Shown: piece after piece, positions 1-5,131 of the stretch
How positions within the stretch are numbered: the stretch's first letter is position 1
How the letters are laid out: each line of letters opens with the position of its first letter
DNA from: Candidatus Zhuqueibacterota bacterium 4484_188
GTDB taxonomy: Bacteria; Calditrichota; Calditrichia; RBG-13-44-9
Reading direction: 5' to 3'
NCBI GenBank assembly: GCA_002049825.1
Contig: MVCZ01000141.1
Coordinates: 1 to 5,136, forward strand
DNA: 5,136 bases
Translations under genes and position numbers: made by a program
The notes under the pieces: generated by a model
What the model saw: only the letters and a program-made list of their open reading frames with translations
What the model was told of the DNA's origin: nothing
Database searches by the model: none

Positions 1-557
1 TCATGGTAACGAACGGCTATATTTCGCCCGGGGCTATTCCCCAGGTCTATAAAAATATCGACGGCGCGAATGTGGATTTAAAAGCATTCAGCGAGGACTT
101 TTATAATAAAATGACCCTTTCGCATTTGCAGCCGGTTCTTGAAACGCTCCAATTGCTCAAACGAAGAAATGTCTGGATTGAAATAACCAATTTAATAATT
201 CCCACCCTGAACGATAATATCGATGAAATTCGCCGGATGAGCGAATGGATTTTGAACAACCTTGGTGCGGAAACGCCGCTTCATTTTACTGCTTTTCATC
301 CGGATTACAAACTCACCTCTATTCCGCCAACCATGCCCAGCATTTTACTTAAAGCCAGGGAAGAAGCGCAGGAAGTGGGTCTCAGGTATGTGTATGTTGG
401 TAATGTTTTGAACGAGGAAGCTTCCAGTACCTACTGCCATCGTTGCGGCGCGCTTCTCATTCGCCGGAATTGGTACACGACTTCAATCGTAAACTTAAAA
501 AACGGGAAGTGTACCAAGTGCGGCGAAAAATTAGCCGGCATTTTTGATGAACAATAA
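1..557 (+). CDS. amrS: AmmeMemoRadiSam-type radical SAM enzyme, C-terminal part (5' truncated by window edge)
   Basis: This is the C-terminal 184 residues of a radical SAM protein of the family that co-occurs with AMMECR1 and Memo proteins (AmrS, related to PflA-type activases). The frame is open to the window edge, and the first ATG at base 3 lies inside the conserved TNGYIS strand, so it is not the true start. The N-terminal CxxxCxxC cluster motif that would bind the 4Fe-4S cluster and SAM lies upstream and is not visible. Visible hallmarks are NVDLKAF (residues 23-29), HFTAFHPDY (94-102), PPT (108-110), the near-universal RYVYVGNV (128-135), and a C-terminal zinc-ribbon-like pair C145/C148 and C170/C173 followed by AGI. 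These are typical of the family, whose members are usually about 330-380 residues. The exact substrate in bacteria is not settled to my knowledge. No AMMECR1 or Memo gene is in this window. The enzyme is presumably cytoplasmic. The family call is strong; the symbol is a family label only. Confidence 0.9.
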   Translation, partial: MVTNGYISPGAIPQVYKNIDGANVDLKAFSEDFYNKMTLSHLQPVLETLQLLKRRNVWIEITNLIIPTLNDNIDEIRRMSEWILNNLGAETPLHFTAFHPDYKLTSIPPTMPSILLKAREEAQEVGLRYVYVGNVLNEEASSTYCHRCGALLIRRNWYTTSIVNLKNGKCTKCGEKLAGIFDEQ

Positions 558-615
558 ACTCGTGGTTTTATTCGCCGGCGTAAATAATCCCAAAATAAAA
601 AAGAAGATTGTTCAC

Positions 616-681
616 TTGTCACTTTCGCCAAAAACCAGCCGTTCGTTGTCACAAAATTAGCAAATTGAGACATTCTGACAA
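616..681. promoter_or_regulatory. Three TTGTCA boxes phased at 30 bp (possible operator/activator sites)
   Basis: TTGTCAC occurs at 616-622 and 646-652. Its inverted form TGACAA occurs at 676-681, so the box starts are exactly 30 and 30 bp apart. The first two copies share a longer context, GTTC then one to three bases then TTGTCAC (610-622 and 641-652). The first and third share CTTGTCA on opposite strands. Spacing near three helical turns would put the sites on one face of the DNA. They lie roughly 105-170 bp upstream of the candidate transcription start. That range suits a bacterial enhancer-binding activator or a cooperative repressor, but the regulator is unknown and three six-base words could arise by chance. 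Confidence 0.3.
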
Positions 682-759
682 GCAGCCGAATAGAGAGCTG
701 TTTCTCCTTTTTGATTTATCTCTATGGATCTAAAAGGATTAAACGCGACTCGAATATTG

Positions 760-775
760 TGGCACTATATTTGTA
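760..775 (+). promoter_or_regulatory. Candidate promoter for the small membrane protein/lon transcript (sigma-54-like, overlapping a Bacteroidetes-type -7 box)
   Basis: TGGCAC at 760-765, five bases, then TTGTA at 771-775 matches the sigma-54 pattern TGGCAC-N5-TTGCA, except that the -12 GC is GT. It would start transcription near base 786. The same bases also contain TATATTTG at 766-773, an exact match to the TAnnTTTG -7 box of Bacteroidetes housekeeping promoters, giving a start near 778-780. No TTTG -33 partner is present at the expected distance. Both readings put the start upstream of the Shine-Dalgarno at 802-807. The sequence alone does not decide between them. Confidence 0.4.
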
Positions 776-801
776 TTTAAGCCGGTGAATGAAACGAAAA
801 A

Positions 802-807
802 AGGAGG
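802..807 (+). promoter_or_regulatory. Strong Shine-Dalgarno (AGGAGG) that fixes the start at 813
   Basis: A perfect AGGAGG lies 5 bases upstream of the ATG at 813 and downstream of the alternative in-frame ATG at 789. This argues for the shorter 79-residue product. Confidence 0.8.
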
Positions 808-812
808 AGAAA

Positions 813-1052
813 ATGTTCAGAGAATTTTTAAATATATTTGGGGTTACCCAGGATCAGAGCTGGCGATTTTTTATTTTGACCGGTGTGAGTTCTTTTTTAA
901 TCGGATTACTGATCATGTTTGTTCCCGAAATATTGGTTGCCTTCATTGCATCAATATTTTTCATCATCGGGACATCATTGATTTTCACCGGTTGGAAAAT
1001 ACGGAAAATGTTCAAAGAGGCACAATCTATCCGGATTGAAATATTTGATTAA
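813..1052 (+). CDS. Small two-helix inner-membrane protein (DUF3096/HdeD-like half repeat)
   Basis: This 79-residue protein has a short amphipathic N-terminus (residues 1-17), a hydrophobic segment at about 18-36, a proline turn (VPE, 37-39), a second hydrophobic segment at about 40-60 and a basic tail starting WKIRKMFK. It is predicted to be an integral membrane hairpin with no signal peptide. The pattern of glycine, helix, PE, helix, IIG resembles one repeat unit of DUF308/HdeD or the DUF3096 family of tiny membrane proteins; this is likeness by eye, not a search. The ATG at 813 is chosen because AGGAGG at 802-807 sits 5 bases before it. An in-frame ATG at 789 would place that Shine-Dalgarno inside the gene and add a charged MKRKKEEK stretch. 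It lies 18 bp before lon and probably shares its transcript. Function is unknown; a link to envelope stress or Lon is only inferred from position. Confidence 0.75.
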   Translation: MFREFLNIFGVTQDQSWRFFILTGVSSFLIGLLIMFVPEILVAFIASIFFIIGTSLIFTGWKIRKMFKEAQSIRIEIFD

Positions 1053-1070
1053 AAATAACAGGTGTAATAT

Positions 1071-1607
1071 ATGATAAAAATAGATAAAAACATTGATGAT
1101 GTAGAAATTCCGGCATTTGTTCCGATCATTCCGGTGCGAAACACGGTGTTCTTTCCGCACCAGTTTATTCCGCTGGCAATCGGGCGGGCACAGAAGGACG
1201 GCACCATAGACGATCCCGAGCCGGATGATTTGCACCGGGTAGGAACCATTGCGCGGATTTTGAAAGGAACCATTGCGCGGATTTTGAAAGTGATTGATTT
1301 ACCGGACGGAAGCAAAAGCGCCTTCATCCAGGGCTTGTTCCGTTTCCGGACGAAACGCTACTCACAGTCCGATCCGTTCTTCATGGCAGAAGTGGAAATT
1401 GTGAAGGACGAAACGCCGCCGGATAGTGTGAAAATCGAAGCCTTTGCTACCAATCTGAAAAATCTATTTCAGAGAGCCATCGATTTGGCGCCGGAGATTA
1501 CCACCGAACACCAGGCAATGGTCGCCAATGTGCACGACCCGGGAATTACTGCAGATATTATTATTGCTTTTTCCAATGTTTCCATTCCGATATCGAAGAG
1601 CGTCTGA
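1071..1607 (+). pseudogene. lon: Lon N-terminal substrate-recognition domain fragment (frame stops early)
   Basis: This 178-residue frame begins with the Lon N-domain (LON/PUA-like): PIIPVRNTVFFP, then FIPLAIGR, IDDPEPDDLHRVGT, LPDGSKSAFIQGL and MAEVE. The N-domain binds substrates and shapes the hexamer. Three faults show. The helix that normally follows IGR (EKS..., about 22 residues up to the VAQKDG strand) is absent. GTIARILK is present twice in a row. After NVSIPI the frame shifts, and the last residues SKSV are spurious before the TGA at 1605. Base composition does not visibly differ from the neighbours. If translated, it would yield a shortened N-domain without the coiled-coil linker. 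Confidence 0.8.
1242..1289 (+). repeat. Perfect 24-bp tandem duplication inside lon (two copies)
   Basis: Units 1242-1265 and 1266-1289 are identical. Each encodes GTIARILK, so the duplication keeps frame and repeats a conserved beta-strand of the Lon N-domain that normally occurs once (family wording RVGTxAxIL, then LPDG). The lack of any difference between copies points to a recent slippage event or an assembly artefact. Confidence 0.9.
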
Positions 1608-1843
1608 AAAAGAGCACGTACATTTTCAATAAATATTTACAAACCCTGGAGCTGGGGAAGAAAATCCAGAACGAGGTGCAGGACGAAATTGGGAAAAACC
1701 AGCGGGAGATGTACCTGCGTCAGCAATTAAAGGCGATTCAGAAAGAATTGGGCGAGTACGACGAAACCAGTGACGTGGGTGAGATCAAGAAAAAAATTGA
1801 GGCGGCAAATACCCTGGAATGTGAGCACGGAAGACAACCTTGA
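1589..1843 (+). pseudogene. lon: Frameshifted Lon linker/coiled-coil segment
   Basis: Between the two frameshifts the Lon sequence continues in a different frame, from base 1589. It reads DIEERLKKSTYIFNKYL, LELGKKIQNEVQDEIGK, then QREMYLRQQLKAIQKELG and IKKKIEAAN. This is the conserved long helix that joins the N-domain to the AAA+ module in Lon, including the near-universal YLRQQLKAI(Q/R)KELG. Around 1808-1812 the true sequence jumps to PWNVSTEDN in the original frame; the shifted frame reads nonsense to its stop at 1841-1843. The normally intervening stretch (about 40-45 residues, from MPxExxxxA to YxDWLLxLPW) is missing. The segment has no plausible start codon of its own, so it would be silent unless ribosomes shift frame. 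Confidence 0.8.
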
Positions 1844-3293
1844 TATCGAGGCGGTGAAGCAAAAGCTGGACAACGACCACTACGGGCTGGAAAAGGTGAA
1901 GCAGCGGATTCTGGAATACCTGGCGGTGCGAAAACTCAAAAATGACATGCGCGGTCCCATTCTCTGTTTTGTCGGTCCGCCTGGAGTTGGCAAAACTTCG
2001 TTGGGTCGTTCCATTGCCAATGCGCTGGGACGTAATTTTGTGCGGATTTCGCTGGGCGGTGTGCGGGATGAAGCTGAAATTCGCGGACACCGGCGCACTT
2101 ACATTGGCGCGCTGCCCGGTCGGATTATCCAGGGAATCAAGCGTGCCGGTTCCAATAATCCGGTGTTTATGCTGGATGAAATTGACAAAGTGGGCACTGA
2201 TTTCCGTGGCGACCCATCCTCGGCACTCCTGGAAGTGCTCGATCCGGAACAAAATTACACTTTCAGCGACCACTACCTGGAAGTGGCTTTCGACCTGACC
2301 AAGGTCATGTTTATTGCCACGGCAAATATACAGGATACAATCATTCCGGCGTTGCGTGACCGGATGGAAATTATCGAAATTCCCAGCTACATCGTGGAAG
2401 AAAAATTAGGTATTGCCGAGAAATTTTTAGTGCCAAAGCAGATCAAAGAGCACGGGTTAACCCCGGAGCAGATTGAGTTTACCGAAGAGGCTTTGCGCAC
2501 GATAATCAGTTCTTACACCCGGGAAGCCGGGGTACGGAACCTGGAGCGCCAGATTGCGGCAATTTGCCGCGGCGTTGCCCGGGAGGTTGCCGGCGGAGAA
2601 GACAAAAAAACGGTGATTGCCAGCAAAAACGTTTCGAATTACCTGGGACCGGTTAAATTTTACAGTGAATTTGCCGAGCGGATTGACGAACCCGGAATCG
2701 TCACCGGCTTAGCCTGGACACCCATGGGCGGCGATATTTTGTTCATAGAAGCGAGCAAAATGCCGGGGAAGGGAAACCTGACCCTGACCGGACAGCTTGG
2801 CGATGTAATGAAAGAATCGGCACGGGCGGCACTGAGCTATATTCGTGCAAAAAGCAAGGAACTGGGGCTGGAAGAGAATTTCCAGGAAAAAATCGACATT
2901 CACATTCATGTGCCGGCGGGTGCCATTCCCAAAGACGGACCCTCTGCCGGGGTCACCATGTTCACCGCTTTACTTTCGGTACTGACTGAACGGAAAGTAA
3001 GGAATGATATTGCTATGACCGGCGAAATTACCATGCGCGGCAAAATCTTGCCGGTTGGCGGAATTAAGGAAAAAATGCTGGCAGCTCATCGTGCCGGAAT
3101 AAAAACTATCATTCTGCCGGAACGGAACAAGGCGGATGTGAGCGAGATTCCTGAAACAGTAAAGAAGGAAATGAAATTCATTTATGTGAAAAACATGAAC
3201 GATATTATCAAACGCGCTTTTAATAACCGCAAAAATGGTAAGCAGACGGAAGTCAGGGAGGAAGCGGTTGAAGCGGAAATGGTGGCTGAGTAA
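1770..3293 (+). CDS. lon: Intact AAA+ ATPase and Ser-Lys protease part of Lon (open frame; real start uncertain)
   Basis: This 507-residue frame holds all of Lon from the end of the linker onward. In frame numbering, PWNVSTEDNLD is at 15-25 and Walker A GPPGVGKTS at 69-77. Walker B VFMLDEID is at 132-139, sensor-1 ATAN at 183-186 and RDR (arginine finger region) at 196-198. Sensor-2 REAGVRN is at 251-257. The protease dyad is S392 in PKDGPSAG and K433 in GGIKEK. The tail after 485 is charged and variable. All catalytic residues are present, so the part could be active if made. The nominal GTG at 1770 and residues 1-13 lie in the frameshifted zone and do not match Lon, so this is probably not a natural start. 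GTG at 1821 or a later codon is possible, and I see no good Shine-Dalgarno. It is best read as the 3' part of a broken lon, or as a possible N-domain-less protease. Confidence 0.75.
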   Translation: MTWVRSRKKLRRQIPWNVSTEDNLDIEAVKQKLDNDHYGLEKVKQRILEYLAVRKLKNDMRGPILCFVGPPGVGKTSLGRSIANALGRNFVRISLGGVRDEAEIRGHRRTYIGALPGRIIQGIKRAGSNNPVFMLDEIDKVGTDFRGDPSSALLEVLDPEQNYTFSDHYLEVAFDLTKVMFIATANIQDTIIPALRDRMEIIEIPSYIVEEKLGIAEKFLVPKQIKEHGLTPEQIEFTEEALRTIISSYTREAGVRNLERQIAAICRGVAREVAGGEDKKTVIASKNVSNYLGPVKFYSEFAERIDEPGIVTGLAWTPMGGDILFIEASKMPGKGNLTLTGQLGDVMKESARAALSYIRAKSKELGLEENFQEKIDIHIHVPAGAIPKDGPSAGVTMFTALLSVLTERKVRNDIAMTGEITMRGKILPVGGIKEKMLAAHRAGIKTIILPERNKADVSEIPETVKKEMKFIYVKNMNDIIKRAFNNRKNGKQTEVREEAVEAEMVAE

Positions 3294-3300
3294 GCATTTG

Positions 3301-3364
3301 AATTTCCGGATAATGTATGAGACGTTGATTGGTTCATATTAAACTGAGAGCATAGCAGGAAATT
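3301..3364 (+). promoter_or_regulatory. Possible folded leader upstream of dnaJ/cbpA
   Basis: The 79-bp spacer between lon and dnaJ can pair with itself. AATTTCC at 3301-3307 is complementary to GGAAATT at 3358-3364, which overlaps the AGGA Shine-Dalgarno candidate. GTATGA at 3315-3320 pairs with TCATAT at 3334-3339 (one G-U pair) inside it. A heat-labile fold hiding the ribosome site would suit a chaperone gene, but the pairings are short and chance is a real possibility. No CIRCE element and no clear promoter were seen here. Confidence 0.2.
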
Positions 3365-3372
3365 ACGGAAAA

Positions 3373-4311
3373 ATGGATCCGAGGAAAGATTACTATAAAA
3401 TATTAGGTGTCAGCGAAAGTGCATCGGCGGCAGAGATTAAGAAAGCTTACCGTGAGCTGGCAAAAAAATATCACCCGGACAAACACGCCGGTGATAAACA
3501 GGCGGAGAACCGGTTTAAAGATATCAGCGAGGCGTATTCGATTTTGGGTGATTCCAAAAAGCGGCAGGAATACGACATGATGCGGCGGAATCCCTTTGCC
3601 AGCGGACAGGCGGGTGGGTTCGGCGATTTCAGTAATGGCGGTTTCCGGGTGAATTTTGGCGGCAGTAACGTTTCCGGTAGTATGTTTGACGACCTGTTGG
3701 GAAATCTCTTCGGTTTTGGCGGGCGTCGCTCTGCTTCCGCTTCCCCGTTCGGAGAAGATGTATTTAGCGGCTCGCGGAGACGGGCATCCCAGCGCGGCGC
3801 CGATGTCCAGACTAAAATTACTATTCCATTCGAAATGGCTGCCCGCGGCGGGGAAACGATCGTGAAAACACCTTCCGGGAAAAAAGTAAAATTAAAAATT
3901 CCTGCCGGTACGGAAGACGGGAAAAAGATTAAGATGTCCGGACAGGGATGGCCCTCGCCACAGGCTGGCGGTGTTCCGGGCGATTTGTATATTACCATCC
4001 AGGTGGCGCCGCACCCCAGGTTCGAAAGAAAAGGAAATGATATTTACACCACCGAATATATCAATTTTGCCCAGGCACTTTTTGGTACCGAAATTCAAGT
4101 GACCACCATCGACGGTAAAAAAGTGAAATTGAAAATACCGGCGGGCACCGATGGCGGAAAATTGTTCCGATTAAAAGGATTGGGAATTCATTCGGCGAAC
4201 GGTCAGGGTGATCACTATGCCCGAATAGAAATCAACACCCCGAAAAAATTGTCCGGTTCCCTGAAACGCTCGTTTAGAGAATGGGCACAAAACGCCGGGT
4301 TACTGAGATAA
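3373..4311 (+). CDS. DnaJ/CbpA-type Hsp40 co-chaperone (class B, no zinc finger)
   Basis: This 312-residue Hsp40 stimulates the ATPase of DnaK through its J-domain and delivers unfolded clients. The J-domain spans residues 6-69 (DYYKILGVS at 6-14, HPD at 34-36, KDISEAYSILGD at 49-60, KRQEYD at 63-68). A Gly/Phe-rich linker follows (about 74-138, with GGFGDF, DDLLGNLFGFGG). Then come two related substrate-binding beta domains (about 143-210 and 212-290). Each carries the phrase KKVKLKIPAGT (170-180 and 249-259), paired with GDLYITIQV and GNDIYTTEYI. There is no CxxCxGxG repeat, so it is a CbpA/DjlA-like class B protein, not canonical DnaJ; the length fits CbpA (about 300). The ATG at 3373 has only weak ribosome sites (AGGA at 3357-3360, 12 bases away, or GGA at 3367-3369, 3 bases away). 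It lies 79 bp after lon, a common proteostasis pairing. No DnaK or GrpE gene is in the window. Confidence 0.92.
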   Translation: MDPRKDYYKILGVSESASAAEIKKAYRELAKKYHPDKHAGDKQAENRFKDISEAYSILGDSKKRQEYDMMRRNPFASGQAGGFGDFSNGGFRVNFGGSNVSGSMFDDLLGNLFGFGGRRSASASPFGEDVFSGSRRRASQRGADVQTKITIPFEMAARGGETIVKTPSGKKVKLKIPAGTEDGKKIKMSGQGWPSPQAGGVPGDLYITIQVAPHPRFERKGNDIYTTEYINFAQALFGTEIQVTTIDGKKVKLKIPAGTDGGKLFRLKGLGIHSANGQGDHYARIEINTPKKLSGSLKRSFREWAQNAGLLR

Positions 4312-4371
4312 TATACGGGCACTTATTTTTAGGTTCTACCGGGCTGTTTATTTAGTAGTTTATTTCAGCGC

Positions 4372-4376
4372 GAGGT
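4372..4376 (+). promoter_or_regulatory. Shine-Dalgarno GAGGT-like site supporting a TTG start at 4385
   Basis: The bases CGAGGT (4371-4376) lie 8 bases before TTG at 4385. No ATG or GTG is available in this frame upstream as far as the frame's TGA at 4304, nor before the conserved VVSANLLG begins. The ATG at 4392 is in another frame. This supports TTG as the initiator. Confidence 0.55.
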
Positions 4377-4384
4377 TACAGCAA

Positions 4385-4867
4385 TTGGAAAATGACGGCG
4401 CAAAGGCACCTGTTTTTGTGGTTAGCGCCAATCTGCTTGGCTTGGCCCGCTGGTTGCGCTTCCTGGGATTTTCCACTGAAATACGCACCGATCCGGGTAA
4501 AATCACCGTTTTTCTGAGGGAACACCCCGAAGCGATTTTTTTGTCAGCGGGAAAGAAACAATTCGAACATGTCGACACTTCTCAATCATATTTATTACAC
4601 TCGAATTTTATAGAAGATCAGTTACAGGAGCTAAACAGCGCCTTCGAAATTTTTCGGCGAATGAATTTACTCTCCCGTTGTTCGCTGTGCAATGTTCCGA
4701 TAGAACCGGTTTCCAAAGCGGACATCAAACAACAGGTGCCGGAACGCGTATGGCAGTCTTTCGATCAGTTTTGGAGGTGTTCCCGTTGCCGACGTATTTA
4801 TTGGGAAGGCGGTCACATCGAACGGCTGAAAGAAAAACTGCGGCGGCTGGGCGTGCCGGTGGGATAA
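4385..4867 (+). CDS. Mut7-C (PIN-like) domain plus zinc-ribbon protein, with probably degenerate nuclease site
   Basis: This 160-residue protein matches the Mut7-C RNAse-domain family (PF01927 as I recall it): a PIN-like fold followed by a zinc ribbon. The N-terminal part has ANLLGLARWLRFLGF (residues 15-29), equivalent to the family's LGxLARWLRxLGY. DQLQEL is at 78-83. The zinc ribbon uses C99/C102 (RCSLCN) and C132/C135 (RCSRC), ending with IYWEGGH at 138-144, the family's YWxGsH signature. The oddity is that the first-strand aspartate (usually xxD just before xxLGxLARWLR) is S14. The TRDxxL motif reads LSAGKKQF at 53-60, with G56 in place of the aspartate. Both residues are expected for metal binding in PIN nucleases, so the protein may not cleave RNA. 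It starts with TTG and lies 73 bp after dnaJ. The biological role of stand-alone family members is poorly known. Confidence 0.85.
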   Translation: MENDGAKAPVFVVSANLLGLARWLRFLGFSTEIRTDPGKITVFLREHPEAIFLSAGKKQFEHVDTSQSYLLHSNFIEDQLQELNSAFEIFRRMNLLSRCSLCNVPIEPVSKADIKQQVPERVWQSFDQFWRCSRCRRIYWEGGHIERLKEKLRRLGVPVG

Positions 4868-4990
4868 GCGCTACGCTGTCATTTGCCCTTCGGGCGTCAT
4901 TGTGGCTGAAGCCGTCATTGGTCATTGGCTGCTGTTAAAACAACTCAGATACTACATTAAAAGTCAATATGATGCAGATAGAAACGAATC
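4868..4990. other. Non-coding stretch after the Mut7-C gene with GTCATT cluster and a small hairpin
   Basis: GTCATT occurs four times within 48 bp (4879, 4896, 4914 and 4921). Between the first two copies is a short perfect hairpin, GCCC-TTC-GGGC (4885-4895), and between the second and third is GGCT-GA-AGCC (4904-4913). No T-tract follows either hairpin, so I do not call a terminator with confidence. The pattern resembles the GTCATT-initial dispersed repeats seen in many bacterial genomes, here decayed. No gene is supported from 4868 to the window end. Confidence 0.4.
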
Positions 4991-5131
4991 AACCTCAACC
5001 CTATCCCCCTATAAAATGTCGGCGCTATAAATGATCACTTTTCCCCTTCCCCTTCTCCTGGCAGGAGAAGGGGAAGGGGTGCCGGAGAAATTGAGATACA
5101 AACTAAATTCTCAGGGGATAGGGTTGAGGTT
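4991..5131. repeat. 141-bp concentric palindromic element (MITE/REP-like)
   Basis: An 18-bp outer arm at 4991-5008 (AACCTCAACCCTATCCCC) is perfectly complementary in reverse to 5114-5131. A 17-bp inner arm at 5043-5059 is perfectly matched by 5063-5079. Both pairs share the same centre, base 5061, with unpaired 34-bp spacers on each side (5009-5042 and 5080-5113). No coding frame is present, so it is non-autonomous if mobile. No target-site duplication is visible, though only five bases remain after the right arm. It resembles the pyrimidine/purine-rich intergenic repeats found in many copies in environmental bacterial genomes; copy number in this genome is unknown. Confidence 0.8.
5043..5079. 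repeat. Perfect 17-bp inverted repeat with 3-base loop (possible bidirectional terminator)
   Basis: CCCCTTCCCCTTCTCCT at 5043-5059, loop GGC, then the exact reverse complement at 5063-5079. As RNA this would be a very stable hairpin. No T-run of useful length follows on the + strand (TGCCGG follows). On the minus strand the transcript would continue into AAAAGTG, so it is not a classical intrinsic terminator, but it could stall polymerase or stabilise a 3' end. One arm is all pyrimidine, the other all purine. Confidence 0.85.

Larger units (their letters stand above)
558..812. other. Non-coding intergenic region, 255 bp, probably regulatory
   Basis: No credible gene lies in this stretch. A minus-strand frame at 431-673 largely shadows the radical SAM gene and resembles no family I know. 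The region holds three TTGTCA-type boxes, a promoter-like element just before the next gene and its strong Shine-Dalgarno. There is no convincing intrinsic terminator for the upstream gene. The best hairpin is GAGAG/TTCTC at 693-706 followed by CTTTTT; with five pairs, one of them G-T, it is weak. Confidence 0.7.
1071..3293 (+). pseudogene. lon: lon, ATP-dependent protease La, with several deletions and two frameshifts in the N-terminal half
   Basis: The whole span reads as one Lon protease, a cytoplasmic hexamer that unfolds and degrades damaged or regulatory proteins. It is interrupted. The start is an ATG at 1071 with AGGTG at 1060-1064. Relative to the usual Lon plan there are four lesions. 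(1) About 22 codons are missing in frame near 1187, where IGR runs directly into AQKDG. (2) A 24-bp tandem duplication lies at 1242-1289. (3) About 12 residues are missing near 1585-1590, moving the frame so that the first open frame stops at 1605-1607. (4) About 40-45 residues are missing near 1808-1812, which returns the sequence to the starting frame. The AAA+ and protease domains after 1812 are intact. The present span is 740 codons; adding back the missing pieces gives roughly 800, the normal size. Deletion sizes are my estimates from memory of the family. A translated full-length product is not possible without frameshifting. Confidence 0.8.

Noticed and set aside
431..673. 80-codon open frame on the minus strand running from the spacer into the radical SAM gene
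   Set aside because: Mostly antisense to a strongly conserved gene, with no family likeness and no ribosome site; a shadow frame.
693..713. Intrinsic terminator (GAGAG/TTCTC stem followed by CTTTTT)
   Set aside because: Only five pairs including a G-T; too weak to claim.
789..812. ATG at 789 as the start of the small membrane protein
   Set aside because: It would put AGGAGG inside the gene and add a lysine/glutamate-rich stretch; the ATG at 813 is better placed.
785..1039. Alternative + strand frame overlapping the small membrane protein
   Set aside because: It reads as low-likelihood mixed sequence, while the overlapping frame has a textbook Shine-Dalgarno, two clean membrane helices and tight spacing to lon.
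1589..1843. Programmed ribosomal frameshifting in lon
   Set aside because: Each frame change coincides with missing conserved residues, so these are deletions; no slippery heptamer plus structure was seen at either junction.
1785..2273. Long minus-strand frame and the + frame at 1942-2298 across the Lon ATPase domain
   Set aside because: Shadows of a conserved AAA+ coding region; no independent support.
3294..3372. CIRCE or sigma-32 promoter before dnaJ
   Set aside because: No TTAGCACTC/GAGTGCTAA pair and no CTTGAAA/CCCCAT pair were found.
4885..4895. GCCC-TTC-GGGC hairpin as terminator of the dnaJ/Mut7-C transcript
   Set aside because: Four-pair stem with no following T-tract.
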